Assembly (NCBI RefSeq): GCF_026210795.1
Contig: NC_089434.1
Span: forward strand, 1,364,001-1,428,000
DNA length: 64,000 bases
Reading direction: 5' to 3'
Origin: Rhizophagus irregularis
Taxonomy: Eukaryota; Glomeromycota; Glomeromycetes; Glomerales; Glomeraceae
Positions within the stretch are counted from its first letter, which is position 1; each line of letters starts with the position of its first letter. Of this stretch, positions 14,016 through 28,700 are shown one piece after another. Position numbers and translations under genes: made by a program. The notes under the pieces were generated by a model. It was not told where the DNA came from, did not search any database, and saw only the letters and a program-made list of their open reading frames with translations.

Positions 14016-15935
14016 ATGACAATGACACCGGAACAAACACAATTATATCGTTCAAAATTAGAACAAGTAATAATTAATACTTCAGAAACTATAAAAACTT
14101 GGAAAAATTATGAACGAGATTATAAATCCTTAAAAGATACTTTGAGTGAATTAGATCATGAAACCGAACATAAAGTTATGGTGAGTTTTAAACGTAAAAA
14201 AAAAATCCTTTTTTCTCTTTAATTAATGTAAATAAATAATTACAATTTTTATTATTAGGTACCAATTGGTAAATTAGCATTCATGCCAGGAAAATTAATC
14301 CATACTAATGAAATTTTGGCGATGCTTGGTGATAATTGGTTTGTAGAACGATCAACAAAACAATCCATTGGAATAGTAGAAAGAAGAATGGATAGTAAGT
14401 GATCAATAATAGAAAAAAAAATAAAAATCGATTTCTTCGATTGTCATTTATCAAGAATTTTTTTTTAGATGTGAATCACCTATATTATAATTATTATAAT
14501 TAGTGGTGAGCAAAACTATCAATGATTTGGAATTACAACTTGAAAATCAACGAACAAAAATTGGATTGTCTTCAAATATTTTGGATCTTTCAGGTTTACA
14601 GGAATCAAAGGTATATAAGAAAATGATCTTTTTATATAATTATATATATATATATTTTTTTTTAAAAAAAAATGAAGGTTAATTTTTTATATTGGACATA
14701 GTTTAACGAAGAAGGATTACCTTTTGTGGATATTATGGAAGAATATAATTCTGATGATGAAAAGAAAGATAAACAACAAGTTAAAGAGAAAAAAGCTGTT
14801 AAAGGTAAAATATATGATATATTATTCTATTTTACACGTTAAATAAATATGATTTATCAATTTATATTTCTAAGATCTCGGCAAAGATACTCCTAAAAGT
14901 AGTGAAGATCGATTTGGATATTTGGATGAGTTAATTAAAGAGGAAGAGGAGGAATTAAGACGAGAAAATTTTTTGGGATCAGATGAAGATGATTATGAAG
15001 AAGAATTAGAGGAGGAGGAGGAGGAAGAAGATGAAGAATATTGGGATGATGAAGTTGAGGAAGATGACGAAATATATTCTGAAGAAGAATATGAAGAGGA
15101 GGAGGTGACAGTGGAGGAGAGAGTAAAAGAAAAATCAACAGTTAAACATAATAAAAAAGTTACATTCGCTAATCAATCTTCAAAAGCACAAGAAATTCGA
15201 TCACCAGCTGATATTTACGCGCATATGCTAAAGAAAGCAAAACAAAATGAGCAATCAACAGACGTGGAAAAAATTACGCCGGAAGACATAGATTTCATTT
15301 CACCTTTAAATAAACCTGAAGAAAGAAAAAAGCCTACATCATTGTTCAAATCAGGAAGGCGATCTAATTTATTATATACTCCACAAGAAACACGTAAACC
15401 TACACCTTCAACTGTTTCCATTGGAAGTGTAAAAGAGAATATTATTACAAAAAATTCTCAACGCATTACAAATTCACCAGTCAAATCAACTGTTGTGGAA
15501 AAAGAGGTTCGTTCTGAAGACGTTGATGTGGAAGCATTAGAAGATGAGATTTGGATGAAAGAGGTTATTTAAAATTTGAGATGCATGTTTTAATATATTG
15601 AATTTATATTATATATTCATATATATACATATTATTTTTTTTTTAGATAAGTTCGGAATATCATCAAAAACGGTTACAGTTTATAGCTCAAGAAGGTGGA
15701 TTAACTTCCATACTTGAACCAAAACAATTTAAAGATGTAAGTATGACGTTTTAAAATATTTTTTTTTTTGTAATTTTGAAATAATTAATTGACCCGACTT
15801 TTGTTTTAGACCGTGGAAGATTCTGAAGATCTTATTGCTGAAGATAGTAAATCAACTTCGCAACCAATAATAGAAGAGAAACCTAAAAAAATTTCCAAAT
15901 TTAAAGCTGCCAGGTTACAAGGAAAATTTGAATAA
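14016..15935 (+). CDS. URI1: Unconventional prefoldin RPB5 interactor (URI1/Bud27 homologue)
   Basis: URI is an alpha-type prefoldin-like protein that helps assemble RNA polymerases through Rpb5. Seven exons join in frame: 14016-14180, 14259-14394, 14504-14610, 14702-14804, 14875-15563, 15647-15736 and 15810-15935, giving about 471 residues. Exons 1-3 encode two long helices around a family-typical beta hairpin region (VPIGKLAFMPGKLIHTNEI, then LGDNWFVE). A very acidic Glu/Asp block follows in exon 5, then a Ser/Thr-rich linker. The end EISSEYHQKR and the C-terminal FKAARLQGKFE also fit URI/Bud27. The donor after exon 5 is a weak GTTATT, but it gives the expected protein. This is ordinary housekeeping content. 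Confidence 0.85.
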
Positions 15936-17131
15936 TTTTGAATTTCTATACATATTTTCTTTATATGCTGTTCCTTAATACTAAGAGAGGCGGAAATATA
16001 TTGTCTTTTTACAAATTGTAATTTTTAATAAAATTAAATGGTTAATGTTTACTTGCTATTTTTTTTATTGGTCATTTTATAAACAATATAACAATCTGAG
16101 AACTCTTTATTTTGTGCATTCAATGTGTTCAGGGCATTTTGCACTTATCATTCTTAATAAAAATGGCTCCTACAAGTATTAAATGACAAGTTAGAAATGT
16201 TTCCTAACTTATAAAGTAAATATGTGTACTGCACATGAGCATAATGAATTCTTTTGCCTCAATACTGATGTAAAAATAGTTTGGTTTTTATGTACACCAC
16301 AAAATTTAAAAATTTTAATACATTACGTAATGGACACAATAGCCACGAAGAAATATTAACTATAAAATACTGATCTAATACAGATAAAAAAAGTAGAAAA
16401 TAATGGTCTTCAAACATTTTTGAGGTTCGGGAATCACAGCGGCATATTTTGCTGATTCATCTCCGACGTTAGTCTCACTACGAAGGATCCACGATCAACA
16501 AGTTCGAATTTAGGGTCGATTATGGTTGAAGTAATGTATTACTGAATGAATTATAGAATCAGCTATTGGACCAACCGGACTTATTAGAATGCCGTTGTAT
16601 TCTCTTCTAGATAACGTTCTATACGCGTATGTTCGACGATCTGTTCTATTCCTATGAGCGGCTTGAACGCATGCTTAAAATAAAGCAATTAATTAATATA
16701 AATGCAATGAATCAAATGAAAAATCAAGTTAAATAATAAATAATTACGTTCTATTAGCCATTTCCACAGTTCTTGGAATTTATAATCTTGCATATTTCAT
16801 AACAATAATAAAAGTTATATATTTATAATATTAGATCATCGGATAATTATTCTCTGTCCTTTAAATCTAATTTTGTATATATTACAAAATATTTCTATTT
16901 TTTATAAATATTTAAAAAATTAAATAATTTCGGAAACTGTTTCGTCTATCGATATCCGCCTCAACATGTTCTTGAAGAACTTTATCGTAAGTTTTTACTA
17001 ATTAGGCCACCAATGCTTTTATTGTCTCCTCCTTACTTTGATCGAAAAAAGAATCTTCCATTTTCAGCAAATTGACCTCCGAAGTAATCTTGAGATTATC
17101 TTCTAAATTTACGTTATTAGGTAGGCCAATT
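15936..17131. other. Gene-free stretch
   Basis: No intact reading frame or repeat is recognised. It may contain further remnants of the decayed gene at 17132-17975. Confidence 0.35.
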
Positions 17132-17975
17132 CTAAGAATTATCTCTGAGCTCTTCAACAAATTCTTCTTTTGTTGAAGAATTACTCAATTTGTTTAATAA
17201 AAATTGTACATATAATTCAAATTTTGTAAATTTGATCGGGTTCATCTTAAAAGGTTGATCTAGAAATTGTCTTTGCATTGGAGAGTAATGCAAAAAAAGA
17301 GTTGTAAGTATGACTGACTTTAAACAATCCTCTTTTCTTTTACCCCACGTGTTTATGTTCACGTCAAGGACATTTGTATGAACTATCCATATTCAAGATT
17401 CCTATAAACTGTTCTTGAACAAATTAAAAATATAGTTCATCCACCTACTTGAGACCACTTCTTTAGCATTAGGATATTTGTGCATTATCAAGTTCTTTAT
17501 TTCCTCCCATTGATTATAAGTATTAACATACAATTTCAAAGTGTTCTGATTTGGCCTGTACCACCAGCCGAACAAGTCGATTTTTTGGTAACATTCCATT
17601 ATGACAGTAATAGAATATTAATCCTATCCAAAATGTTGTTCATCATCAGATGATGCTAATGTATTATCACCTAGTAAATTGAATAGATTTAATAGATGTA
17701 AAATGTAATGTCGATAATTATCAAGTCTGGAAATTATCACTTACTTTGCTTTGATTGTTTGCTGTATGTTTTAACATATTTAGAAGCAGCGAAAGTCATC
17801 TGATGTCCATTAATCCCAAAAAATAACGCATCCGGCTTTTCCAATAGAGGTTGAAGCATAATTTTAAAGCATTTGTGGTAAACTTTATGCTGCAAATTTC
17901 GAAATTTTCGGTACTTCTAATACCGGTGTAACAGCTTCTTTTTATCTTTTGAGTGGTATCTAAAAAATAAATGAT
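17132..17975 (-). pseudogene. Decayed multi-exon gene of unknown family
   Basis: On the minus strand, coherent protein pieces occur in order: one around 17870-17750 with HKVYHKCFKIMLQPLLEKP and GHQMTFAASKYVKTY, one around 17670-17400 with DNTLASSDDEQHFG followed by a Trp-rich block (LFGWWYRPNQNTLKLYV), and one at 17362-17132 (KFTKFELYVQFLLNK). In-frame stops and frameshifts separate them, for example two stops after QHFG. I do not recognise the family. The compositional coherence of the pieces suggests a former protein-coding gene, possibly of a lineage-specific repeated family. Confidence 0.4.
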
Positions 17976-17978
17976 CAA

Positions 17979-20231
17979 AGGTTTATTAACATATCTAATG
18001 AATAATAAATATATATGGATAATTACCTTCTATTGGTGTTGGAGTTTGCGAAGATTAAATATTTCCACAAAACCATACACCTTCGCATATAAACAGATCA
18101 AAATATTAAGGCTATATGTTCACTTATTGGTTTCCAACTTCCGCTTTGCGGCAATTGTGGCATCACTGGCATACTCCTACTAAGATGACAGAAGGGATAC
18201 GTTAGTCTTCTATCAGCTATATGCTTTCGACACATATACGGATCACATATTTAACGAAGGGGGACAATCTCACCTATAGGGGATACCATCAAAGCTATGT
18301 GCTCAGTTACATCAGCCGATTTTTCAGTTTCTGTGCTGGTTACCTCTAAGAATAGTCGTACACATTGATTGCCCGGATCCCCTCATCATCCGCTTCACTA
18401 AGTTCGGGAGAATGATAGTCTCTATTTGCTAATACCTTTAATAATTCACGCTTTTCATAAATCATAACGCGTTCGCCATTATTCACGTACAGCACAAGGA
18501 TGAGGCGATGGCGTTGGATACTCTTTGTGCCCTGGAAGTGGGGGAGAACAAGCAGCAAGATATGAAGAAGAGATAACCGAGCAGACAACTACTTTCATAA
18601 CTTCTCATCCACTGCAGATGCCGCCGTACTGAAAGATTCCCGAAATTCATAAACCAAAGTGTGATTTTTTTTTTTCATTCTAATAAAAAAAGGACAATTG
18701 ACAGTTATATTAATATTGTGACAGAAAGGAAACAAATTCTGGTAAGGCAAAGCACCAAGAACCGCAGCTCACTGCACTCTCCAATTACCATTGAAGGTGT
18801 TTTATCGCACCCCATCCAATCATCCAAAGAGATATATCATTTTAGCTCCGTCCACTTCAAAACTGACTTATTGAGGAGGAAAAGATACTTAACTTTAATT
18901 AAGGTGAATGATTTGCTAAACATGTTCTCACCCAATTCATTATTATTGTTTGGTTACAAGAAAGTCGGGAGTGTTTCTCAGCAGGAAATACCTGTATTGT
19001 TGGCGGTAAAGCAGGAAACTTAACAAGTGCCATTCACAGTTAAGTATAAAAAGTTAGTTCTACTTACGATTTCTACTGAGATTTCTACTGAGATTTCTAG
19101 CGAGAAAGAAAAACTTATAAGTACCAGGGAAGAGATAACTTCAAAACAAAGCGCGCAAAGACTTACCTTCCAATACTGTAGCCACAATTTCCAAAGGATT
19201 TTATTATATTTTGTTTTACATAACTAGCTAACAATCTACAGGTAACTATCTAAGATAAGAACATGGAGTAGAGAGAAAATATGAAACTGATAGGTTACCC
19301 TATAGAGATAATTAGATAATTACCAAGAACTTCAAACAATTTGACTCCATTCATGGTTACACGAGATTTATCACGAGATTTTTTTTATACATTTAAAATT
19401 GTAAAAACTAAAAACCTTATTTTGTTACAAAAACAATCAACAATACAATAAAGCAGTTAAAGCAGTTAAAGCAGTTATTATTATATCATGTTAAAAATAA
19501 AAAATGGTTTTCACGTTGATTAACCGTTTTATCCCGATCAAATCTATGTAATGTGCGGAAATGTGTGGAAACGTGCGGAAAATAGCAAAAAATGTGCGGA
19601 ATGTGCGGAATGTGCGAAATTAAATTACATAACAGTACACAAAAATTTTTGGTCATGTGCGGAGCATATGCGCGCACATTCCGCAACTAGAAAATGAGAT
19701 TATTTTATTTATTGTTTTACATACAAAACATAGCCGTATGACTATACAATAACCTATTTAAAATGGTGGAAGTTATTGCCAACTTAATCAGACCAAGGCC
19801 TAATATAACAATGTAGCTATGGAGAAGCTTGGCTCTGAAAATATTATTGTTAAACACAGATATGTGATTAGAACAAATCTTTGTGAAAAATCAATGGGAT
19901 CATATTTATTTTAATTTTGACCAAAAAAAAATAATTTGCATATTGTAATACTAAGTACTAAATAGCTTAGAAAGAAAAGAGGAAATAATTGTATGTAATA
20001 AATTGAAATTGGTAAAAGAGAATTAACGACAAAACGAGAATAAATTACAATATGGGGGGAAAAAAATAAAGGAATGTAGTTAAATCATAATTAAAACTTA
20101 ATTTGAATGATTTTTTTTTTGTTAAACTTATAATAAAGTTGTCACAAACGCGTTAATTTTTTATACTATATAGTCAAAAAAAAGCATAAAATTTTAAGAC
20201 TAATTGATTATTTAGTAAATAAAAAATTCAA
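17979..20231. other. No intact gene; scattered gene-like remnants
   Basis: The part at 18346-18588 (minus strand) contains a protein-like phrase, QRHRLILVLYVNNGERVMIYE, and ends in YDYS at a stop. The opposite strand at 18480-18570 is also open and protein-like. The plus-strand frame at 18661-19023 has no recognised domain. These are most likely decayed pieces of repeated genes. Confidence 0.3.
19535..19686. repeat. TGTGCGGAA-rich repeat, possible MITE fragment
   Basis: Six or more copies of TGCGGAA or TGTGCGG occur within 150 bases, partly in inverted orientation. The right end reads TAGTTGCGGAATGTGCG on the minus strand, which resembles a hAT-type terminus with dense subterminal motifs. 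I could not find a matching left end or target duplication. Confidence 0.45.
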
Positions 20232-21167
20232 TCAATGATTATTCTCCACTATAGAAGTTTTATCCTCACGTTCTGGACGAATGTCTTGCATAATTTTATA
20301 TCTATCCAAAGGCTGATCGGCAAGATTAGATTCTTTTGACGTTACATTATCATTCTTTCTCATGGATAAAATAGTATTAATATCGTGAGTGTAAGAATTA
20401 TGAGAATTTCTAAACGCGTTAAATTGATCGATTGATACTTCATTGTGTGGTATATGTGGAATATACATATTAGGGTGTTGAGAATGTTGGTAATGAATGT
20501 GAGACGATTCATTAGGAGGCATATAATGAAATGGAGGATCAATCATAGCATAAGTATATTGAGCAGGGAAAGTTGTCTGAAAATTTTCAAAAGTTGTAAA
20601 CGAGTTTGTTTGTAACGCAAAAGAGATTGAAGGACGTGATTCTTGTTGCATAAATGAATTTGATCTTGAAGGAGAAGTCCAAATTGGAGAAGTTGGTGAA
20701 CATGAGAGAGAAATCATAGGACTCATTAAATTACCAGGATTAATTTGAGGTTTTGTATGACGTTGTTTCCTATTAGGTTTATAAACATATCCAGGATTGA
20801 TATACCCATGTTCAATTTTTGCGGTATTTGCAAGTTTTGTAAATAACTCAATAACCTCAGGAGTACACTTTTTCCAAGCTTCACTCGCAAGACAAGAAAC
20901 AGTTGGAACTTGAAATTTTAAATTACAGATAGCCGCTTGAAAAATAGAACGAAAAATAAAAAACTTATTTGGTGGACGAGCCGGTTTATCAGGTTGAGTT
21001 TTTGCCTTTTTGAAGAAAAATCTATCACGAATTTCCTGAATAGTTGGTACAGGAAATTCGAATTGAACACCGTCGTCCAATTTCACGACTACGAAGTCAT
21101 GTTTTCCTCGTAAATCGAGAAACGTCTCAACAACTTTACCATTAACTTTCGATCTATGTTGAGACAT
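20232..21167 (-). CDS. MATA-type HMG-box protein
   Basis: A 311-residue single-exon protein. Residues about 80-150 form a MATA-type HMG box: it opens with RPPNKFFIFRSIFQ, has the central AWKKC, and closes before a basic KPNRKQRH tail. Fungal MATA-HMG proteins bind DNA, and some act in mating-type control. Glomeromycete genomes carry many paralogues, so this copy is not necessarily the mating-type gene. The first 80 residues contain an unfamiliar domain (around FVVVKLDDGVQFEFP). The C-terminal part is rich in Ser, Pro, His and Asn and looks disordered. Two CACGTG palindromes lie upstream, at 21627 and 21711. Confidence 0.85.
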   Translation of the reverse strand: MSQHRSKVNGKVVETFLDLRGKHDFVVVKLDDGVQFEFPVPTIQEIRDRFFFKKAKTQPDKPARPPNKFFIFRSIFQAAICNLKFQVPTVSCLASEAWKKCTPEVIELFTKLANTAKIEHGYINPGYVYKPNRKQRHTKPQINPGNLMSPMISLSCSPTSPIWTSPSRSNSFMQQESRPSISFALQTNSFTTFENFQTTFPAQYTYAMIDPPFHYMPPNESSHIHYQHSQHPNMYIPHIPHNEVSIDQFNAFRNSHNSYTHDINTILSMRKNDNVTSKESNLADQPLDRYKIMQDIRPEREDKTSIVENNH

Positions 21168-22795
21168 TACTGCACAAGAGAAGAAAATATATAATTTTTT
21201 TTTTTTTGAAGAAAAAATAACGATATGAATATTTATTTATTTCTCGAAAAAAAACATTTTTTTTTTTAATGAGATAAGAGAAAAACACGTTAATTTATAA
21301 TTAAAAAAAAAGTTCCCGAATCTTCTTATTTTTAGAAAAATTAGCTATTGATGTACGAAAAAAAGTAAATCTCCCTTATTTGATACTATTTTGATATATC
21401 AATAACAATCCTTTTTTGCATGAAAAAATTCGTTCTTCAATGAAATTTCAAACAATAGCATTGTAAGAAAGTTATTTATTTCTATAAAAAGGAAATAAAA
21501 AAAGTAAACCATTCGAATATACAAAGATTTCAGAAATTATCCGTCACATAATATTGCAACTGCGGTGATCACCTGAATGTAATCGAGTTCATGACTTATA
21601 AATAACGCATATTATTGGTTAAATATCACGTGAACATTGAATTATGTTAACGACTCTAGGAAGTTTGATGAAAACGTTAGTTTAAACTAATTTAAGCGGA
21701 GTTTTAAAGTCACGTGAATATTCTTTGACTTTTTCACATGCCATGATTGTCATCGTCATACTTTTTCATTAACCAATTTCGTACTCATTGATGCAATTTA
21801 ATTATATTAGTATAAATGAGCAAGATTTTAACTTTATTTATCTATTTAATAATTTGTTTGGTATATTATTTATCTGTTATATTATCCGTTATATTATTTG
21901 TTACAAATTTTTAATACGAATAATAATAAAATCCGAGTTATTAAATATTACTACAAATTACGAATTATTCATTTTTAATTACCATCAAAAATTTTGTTTT
22001 GAAAGGATAATGAAAATCATTTGAAATCGCAAATGTGAACGAATTGGAGGATAAATGGATTTCTATTCGTCAATTCGGATTTCGGATAGTCCGTTGATTG
22101 ACAATGTATAACACAAATTGATTAAATTAATTATTTTGCAATATAAACAATGGAGAATAATATTATAAAGATTATAACAAAAAAGGGTTCAATTATATGA
22201 AAAGAACTTAATTTATTCCTAAATAAAAAACAAAAAACAAAAAAAAATAATGATGACGATCCGAATATTGTATAAGATAAAACAGTGAATAGATTGAAAC
22301 GAATGAAAAATAAACAAATAATTGGATTCAATTACGAGATCATTTCCTGTAAACTCGATTAGTGGTAAAAATTCAATTAAATCGACATTTTGCGTCAAAA
22401 TTTATTATACTGCGCCGAAATTTATTATTCTGCGCCATCTTACCAAAATAAGGTTAAATTTTTTTGTTGTCAGTAAATTATTAAACCATATAATTAATAA
22501 TGATGTAACGAATCAATGTATGAATTTGTATGAATTTGACTTTGTAACACGTTACATTTAATACTAATTTAAGATATGCTTTGCCTGATTTATGCTTTGT
22601 TATAATTATGACATGATTTGCCTTTTTCTTGTTCTTCCAGATTATCCATTATTATTAATATTATTTTTTATGTAACGTAACACTTGATCGCAAAATCGGA
22701 ATTCCCATAGTGTTTATCTTTCTCAAGTTTTTCATTCCTGCTTTAGTCGATCATTTTTCGTTTTTATCCTGCTCCTTTATACATATTAGTTAATA
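21168..22795. other. Divergent intergenic region between HMG gene and Fmp27 gene
   Basis: Shared upstream region of two divergent genes. It holds CACGTG palindromes at 21627-21632 and 21711-21716, which are candidate bHLH sites, and a small direct repeat around TTTATTATNCTGCGCC at about 22395-22440. No gene is recognised. Confidence 0.45.
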
Positions 22796-25700
22796 ATGTA
22801 TTATTCTATCAAAGTTATTATCATTTTTATAATATCTTTCGTCATTTTATATTATGGCGTCGAATATTTTACTCGTTTTATTGGAAAAAAATTTAAAATT
22901 CATGTTGGATCTATAGGTTTTTTATCAATAGGTGACTTATCTTATAGTGGTATTATACCTGGTCCTCAACAATCTCAACATTCTTTTAAAATTTCTGTAA
23001 ATAAATTTTATTTACAAGTAAGAAGACCAAATTTATATCGTAAAACTTGGTTAACTATAACAATTGATGGTTTAAATTTAAATTTTTCTTCTGTAAAAAT
23101 TTTCACTCAAGCGAAATCAAGAAGAGCTCATGTAAGAAGACAAAGTTTAATTTCTGTTGTACCTCAAAAAGCTTGGTGGTCTTCAGTTCGCGTCTTTAAA
23201 TTTATTATGGGAAAATTATCTTCAATACCTTCTCAATTTTTTTTATCTGTTATAACAAATTATGTTAATGTGGATGTTTCAAATATTAATTTATTAATTC
23301 AAGATTTAGGAAGATTTCAAATTGAAGGATGTAATTTAGGAATGTCTTTATTCGCTGATGTTGATGTTGAAAATTCTAAAAATAATAATAATTTTAATAA
23401 TAATAGTAATGATAATATTTATAGTGATAATAAACAATTTAATCAACATTTTCGTAATGATTCACAAGCACATCATTCATTTCGAAATCGTCGTCACGTA
23501 TTTTCTAAAAAAATTTTGGATATTACATTCTCTTTCTCTTCATTATCAATTCAAGATATTGAATCTTTTAATAAATTGAATAGTACTAGTAGTTTAATTC
23601 AACATCTTCCAAATATTTCTCCCGCTATTTCTTTACCTTCTTATACTGAAATTATTTTATCTTGTCATCTTTCTCCTACTTGTACTTCACTAATATCTTT
23701 TGATATTAATGTTGATTTGAATCGTATAAATATTGGAATAGATTCTATACTTCGTTTAGTTAATATTATTCAATCAAAACTTCCAAAAAAAGTAAAGAGA
23801 GGTCCCATTGGTCGTGTAAATAATCATTCATCAAATAATTCAAAAGGTTTTAATATGGCTAATTTATTGGATTCCTCATTGGCTAGAAAAATAAGAATGT
23901 CTCGTAGAAAAAAGAGTCCAATTGAATATTTTGGAAACGCTATTCTTAAATTTAATTTAATTAATATTAAATACGAATTTTCTGATTTGGAAAATATCAA
24001 TCATAATGATTTATCTTTAGATTTTCAATTATTAATTAAAGGACTATCTACTTCTTTGAAACAAAATAATGGTGATTCTTTTAATAGTCATCGTAATTCT
24101 ATCATTTTTTCTGAAGATATTCCAAAACCAATAGAATTAATAATGGACTTTTCTGTTGATGATATTCGTGGTGATCTCATAGAAAATAATGACAAAACTT
24201 TTCGTGTGATTCAAGTGGATAAAATAATTAGTAAAATGTTAATATCCAAACCACTTATTCAAACCGCTGATTATGATCCAAATTCCTTATCTTTAAGTGG
24301 TACTTTAGAAATTTCTTCCCCGTTAATATCCATTGATTATGAAAAATTTGATGTTATTGCAAACATCATCGATTCAATCAAAAAATTTGATATCGAAGAA
24401 AAACATGCATCTACTATATCATCTCATCAATCATCGCGTTCGCGATCTCTCGATCATAAAGAGTCAAGTCAACAGATTAAAGGTATTCCAAAATTAGTCG
24501 CCACTTGCTCTATAATTAATCCACTAATTAAAATTACTGGAATCCCTAATCATACGCAAATTGGTGATTTTTCACAATTATCTTTTGGATTTCAAGATAT
24601 ATTATTTGATATTAACGGTGATTATACTGAATTAATTGATTTACCCTCAACTCAATATAAACATGTATTATCAAGAAGATATAATAGAGGTTGGACCCCT
24701 CCAAACTTTTCTTTAATTTATAATTTGATCGTAAGTTTAAAGACTCGTAATATGAAATTATATACTTTTGAGGACGATTTAATCTTTAATCAATCTTTAG
24801 AATTTAGTTTGGCAATTTCTGCTCTAGGAATTATTGGTTCATTAAATAATGATAATGATAATGATACTACAACTTTCATTACAGCTTTAGAAACGGAAAC
24901 AATTCAGGCTGATATTGGTTGGATGGTTGATGAACTTGAGATTAATTTATGTGATCAATCAACTTTCTCTTTATTAAAACAACTTGTAGATGTTGCAAAA
25001 AGATTTCAAAAGGATGAAATTAAAAAAGGAAATGATTTTTCAACAACAGAGATGGTACAACCTCCAATCGTAAGCGTGAGATCTCCAATAATTTACACGG
25101 AAGCTTTACTCTGTCATGTATCTTTAAATTCAATAGGTATAAGAATTGCTGGAATAGATTCATTTATTGGTTCATCAACTTCAAGAGGGATTGATTTTAG
25201 ATTACAGGAAATCGCATTCAATTATAAAGGATCAAGAGCATCAATTGATCCGATGGCATGTTATAATGAAAGAATTAAACTTGGGATATCAACTGAAGAT
25301 TTTAGTGAAATTCAATATGATACTGGAGGTCTACTTCGAGGATTTATGAGAGAGTTAAAATTGACACCTGTTTTGGCAAATTGGGACAAAGAATTATTTA
25401 AAAATACGACTCCTTTAATAAATATACCGGAATTTGAAATTCAAAGTAATTTTACACTTGAATATTCACACAATGGTTACGATATAGTTGTCAACGCTAC
25501 AGTTAGAATTCAGGAAGTTAATTTAGAATATTCGTTACTTTATCATTATTGTTGTTTAGTTGGTATCATAAATATCTTTCGATTATTTCAAATATCATTT
25601 GATAATGAGAATGAGAACACATTACCTACCTCTTCAAATTCATCAAGTAGAATATTATCAAAGATAAATGTCAGTGTTGCAGTGAATAATATTAATGTTA

Positions 25701-28700
25701 CGGTTGATTTACAGGATAACAACAAAATTTTTGCAAGAATGGATTTGCTTAGCTACAAGTTCGTTTCACCTACAGATCATGGAGTTCGTATTAAAAAATT
25801 ACGTGTTTATGGAACAAGTCCGGTAGAGGAAGGATTATGGGATGAAATAGGAAGAGTGGAAAATACACAAATTCTTCTTTTGGATGATGACACAAAAAAT
25901 GGAAAATCTAAAAATAATGATTTAAATGAAAATAATGTGGAAAAATTCGATAAGATGATACGTATTCAATTAGACTCAATTCATGTTCGTATACCTCATA
26001 AATATATTTTAGCTGATGTAATTGAAAGTATAGCTAATACGGCAAAAGCTGTGAAACATTTAATTGAACGAATCTTTGGGAATGAAGAATCAAGTTTACC
26101 TGATCCAGTGGAAGAAGATGCAAAACTTTTACCTACAATACAACTTAAGGTTGGGTTGATAACATTCCGTATTGATGACGATCCATTTGAATCGAAATTA
26201 TCTTTAATATGGAAAGTCGGTTGTCTAGAGCAAAAGGCTAGATTGAGTAGGGATATTGCTTTTGAAGCAAAAGCTCAAGCCATCAGAACTCATGAAGCTT
26301 CACAGTCAAAGAACAATGGAAGCCAATCACAAAGCGAAAATGGTGGATCCACAACCACTTTACATGAAGAAAGAACTATTGGTGCCTTCCGCCCGCAACC
26401 ATCTCCGCACGCGAATTTAAGCATTGATGCAGCACGTAAAGCGTTGAAAGAATATAATTCTAAAAGCTGGATTAAATGTGTAAGGGCTGCAGATCCATCA
26501 CGTACGAATTTACATCAAAATGACGATGATCTGCAAGAGGAATTTCTACCCATTCAAACAACAAAACCTTCAGAGTTTCCTGCTTTATTTAGTGCTACTA
26601 TAGTGAAATTCTTATTTACACTTTCTACTCCTTCTTTTCCAATAGAGGAATTACCAAGATATATGAGTGATATTGGGAAGGGTTTACCGTTAGATACAAA
26701 ATTTGCTGTTTTAGTTCCAATGCATTTGAGCGCGAAATTAAGAGAAGCTTGGGTTGAAGTGCGTGATTATCCGCTTCCATTAGCCCATATTCCATCTACA
26801 GATAGTCTTCGTGGAAAGAATATATACTCTTTCTTTCTTGAAGGAGATTTGGTGGTTGGAGAAGAATTAAGAGGAGCGGAATCAATTAGAAGAGCAGTTG
26901 TGGATATTGTTACACCACGACATATAAAAGGTGATGATAGTAAATATACTATTCTCGTTCCAAGAACTGTCTCACCAGTTAAACTATATTCGGACCTTCG
27001 TGTAAAAATTGATTCTTCACGGCCAACTGTTTGTTCATGGAGTATTTCTATGCAACCTGCAATACAACATTTCGCGAAAGTATTTGAAAGTTTTACTAAA
27101 CCTAATCCTGATCCTTCAGAAGCCATCGGATTTTGGGATAAAATGAGAATAATGATGCACGTTAGAATATTAGCTGAATTCAAGGGATCAGGTGATTTAC
27201 AATTTTATGCTAAGGGCACACGTGATCCATATTTAGTTACCGGACGCGGTGCTGGTTTTGTCTTATGTTGGAGCAAGCATGTTGAAATACGATTAGGTTA
27301 TTCAAATGATCAAAATGAAGTCCTTCAGGTTGATAGCGAAGAATTTACTTGTGCTATTCCTAATTTAGTCGCTGTGGTCTCTGATGGCAGTTTATCCGCT
27401 GATAATACTGGTCTAGAAGCTAAGCTTCAGAATGAGAGTTTACCTGATTCGGAAACTAGTACAATACGAACTCAGAATTCATCAAATGCTACAATAAATG
27501 ATGTATTACACGGTAATTTTTTGAAGAGAATAATGAAACTTTGTGGAGGTGTGAGATATGGTATGGGGGTTCATTTTCAAAGACTCTGTGATAATGATCA
27601 TGGACTATGTTCAGCCTGTGGAGGACAACGAAAATGTCGCTTAACAGATTTTATACCTCATTATGAAATAATTACACGAATGCCCGAATATGCAATTGTA
27701 CCAAAGGGACAAGTAATTATATTGTGATTTTATTTATTCTGTTACGCTTAATTAATTACCTAATTACCTACTAATCTATTTATATTGTTAGGTCTACGAT
27801 TCTTTTAAAGGTTTCCGATCCGATTTTGTTCATCTTTCAGTCAGTGTAACATGTCCCATAAATTTAAATAAATCTGATGATTCTCATATTTGTGAAAAGA
27901 ACTCTATAGAATTAAGTCCGAAATCACTTATACATATTCTATCGTGGGCGTTTCTTTTTGAACCTGCAATGTCTATTCCCATTCGCCAAGGAGCTTTATT
28001 TCCTTCTCTTGAACCTCCTTCTCCAAAGCTTGGAAAATATCTTGGAACTATAAAAATCAAAATATGCGTAGGTACTTTGTTCCTTAGTCATTTTTATCGG
28101 GAAGATGCTTTTGAACCATTAAGTGGAAGAACGCACATTGTAGGGATTAAGGGAAAGATCGAAAGTTTCAAATTTGATATGCATCTTCGTAGCAAAGAGA
28201 AAATTATTGAAGTGGAAGAAGGGAAAGAAGTCAAAGGTAGAGATATAATCTTACATGAAGCTGAAGTAGATTTAAAAAATCTAGATTTTAGAGGAATTAC
28301 TGCTCGATACGTACAAGAAAATGTATTTTCAAGCTTTTCCGATGAAAGTGATAGTGATGGAAGAGAATTCTTATTAGGAAAAGATGAAGATTTCATGGTA
28401 ACGTATGCTGAAGATGAAGAATGGATCGATGAAGCTAATTTTGTTGAGTTGGATTTGATGTTACCAGATTCTAAACCTGGTGTTAGAGTATTGCCTTTAA
28501 TGAGAAGTCCACAAATGATGTATTACAAACGTCCAGACGAAAATGATACATATGAAGACAAGAAGACAGACCAAGAAACTCATATATGTGTTATGGGGCA
28601 GGGTCGAGGTAATTCTTTTTTTTTTAAAAAAATAAATAAATAAATATTTCTTTTAATTTACATTACAAACATAACTTTTTTATGTTAATTATCAGATACT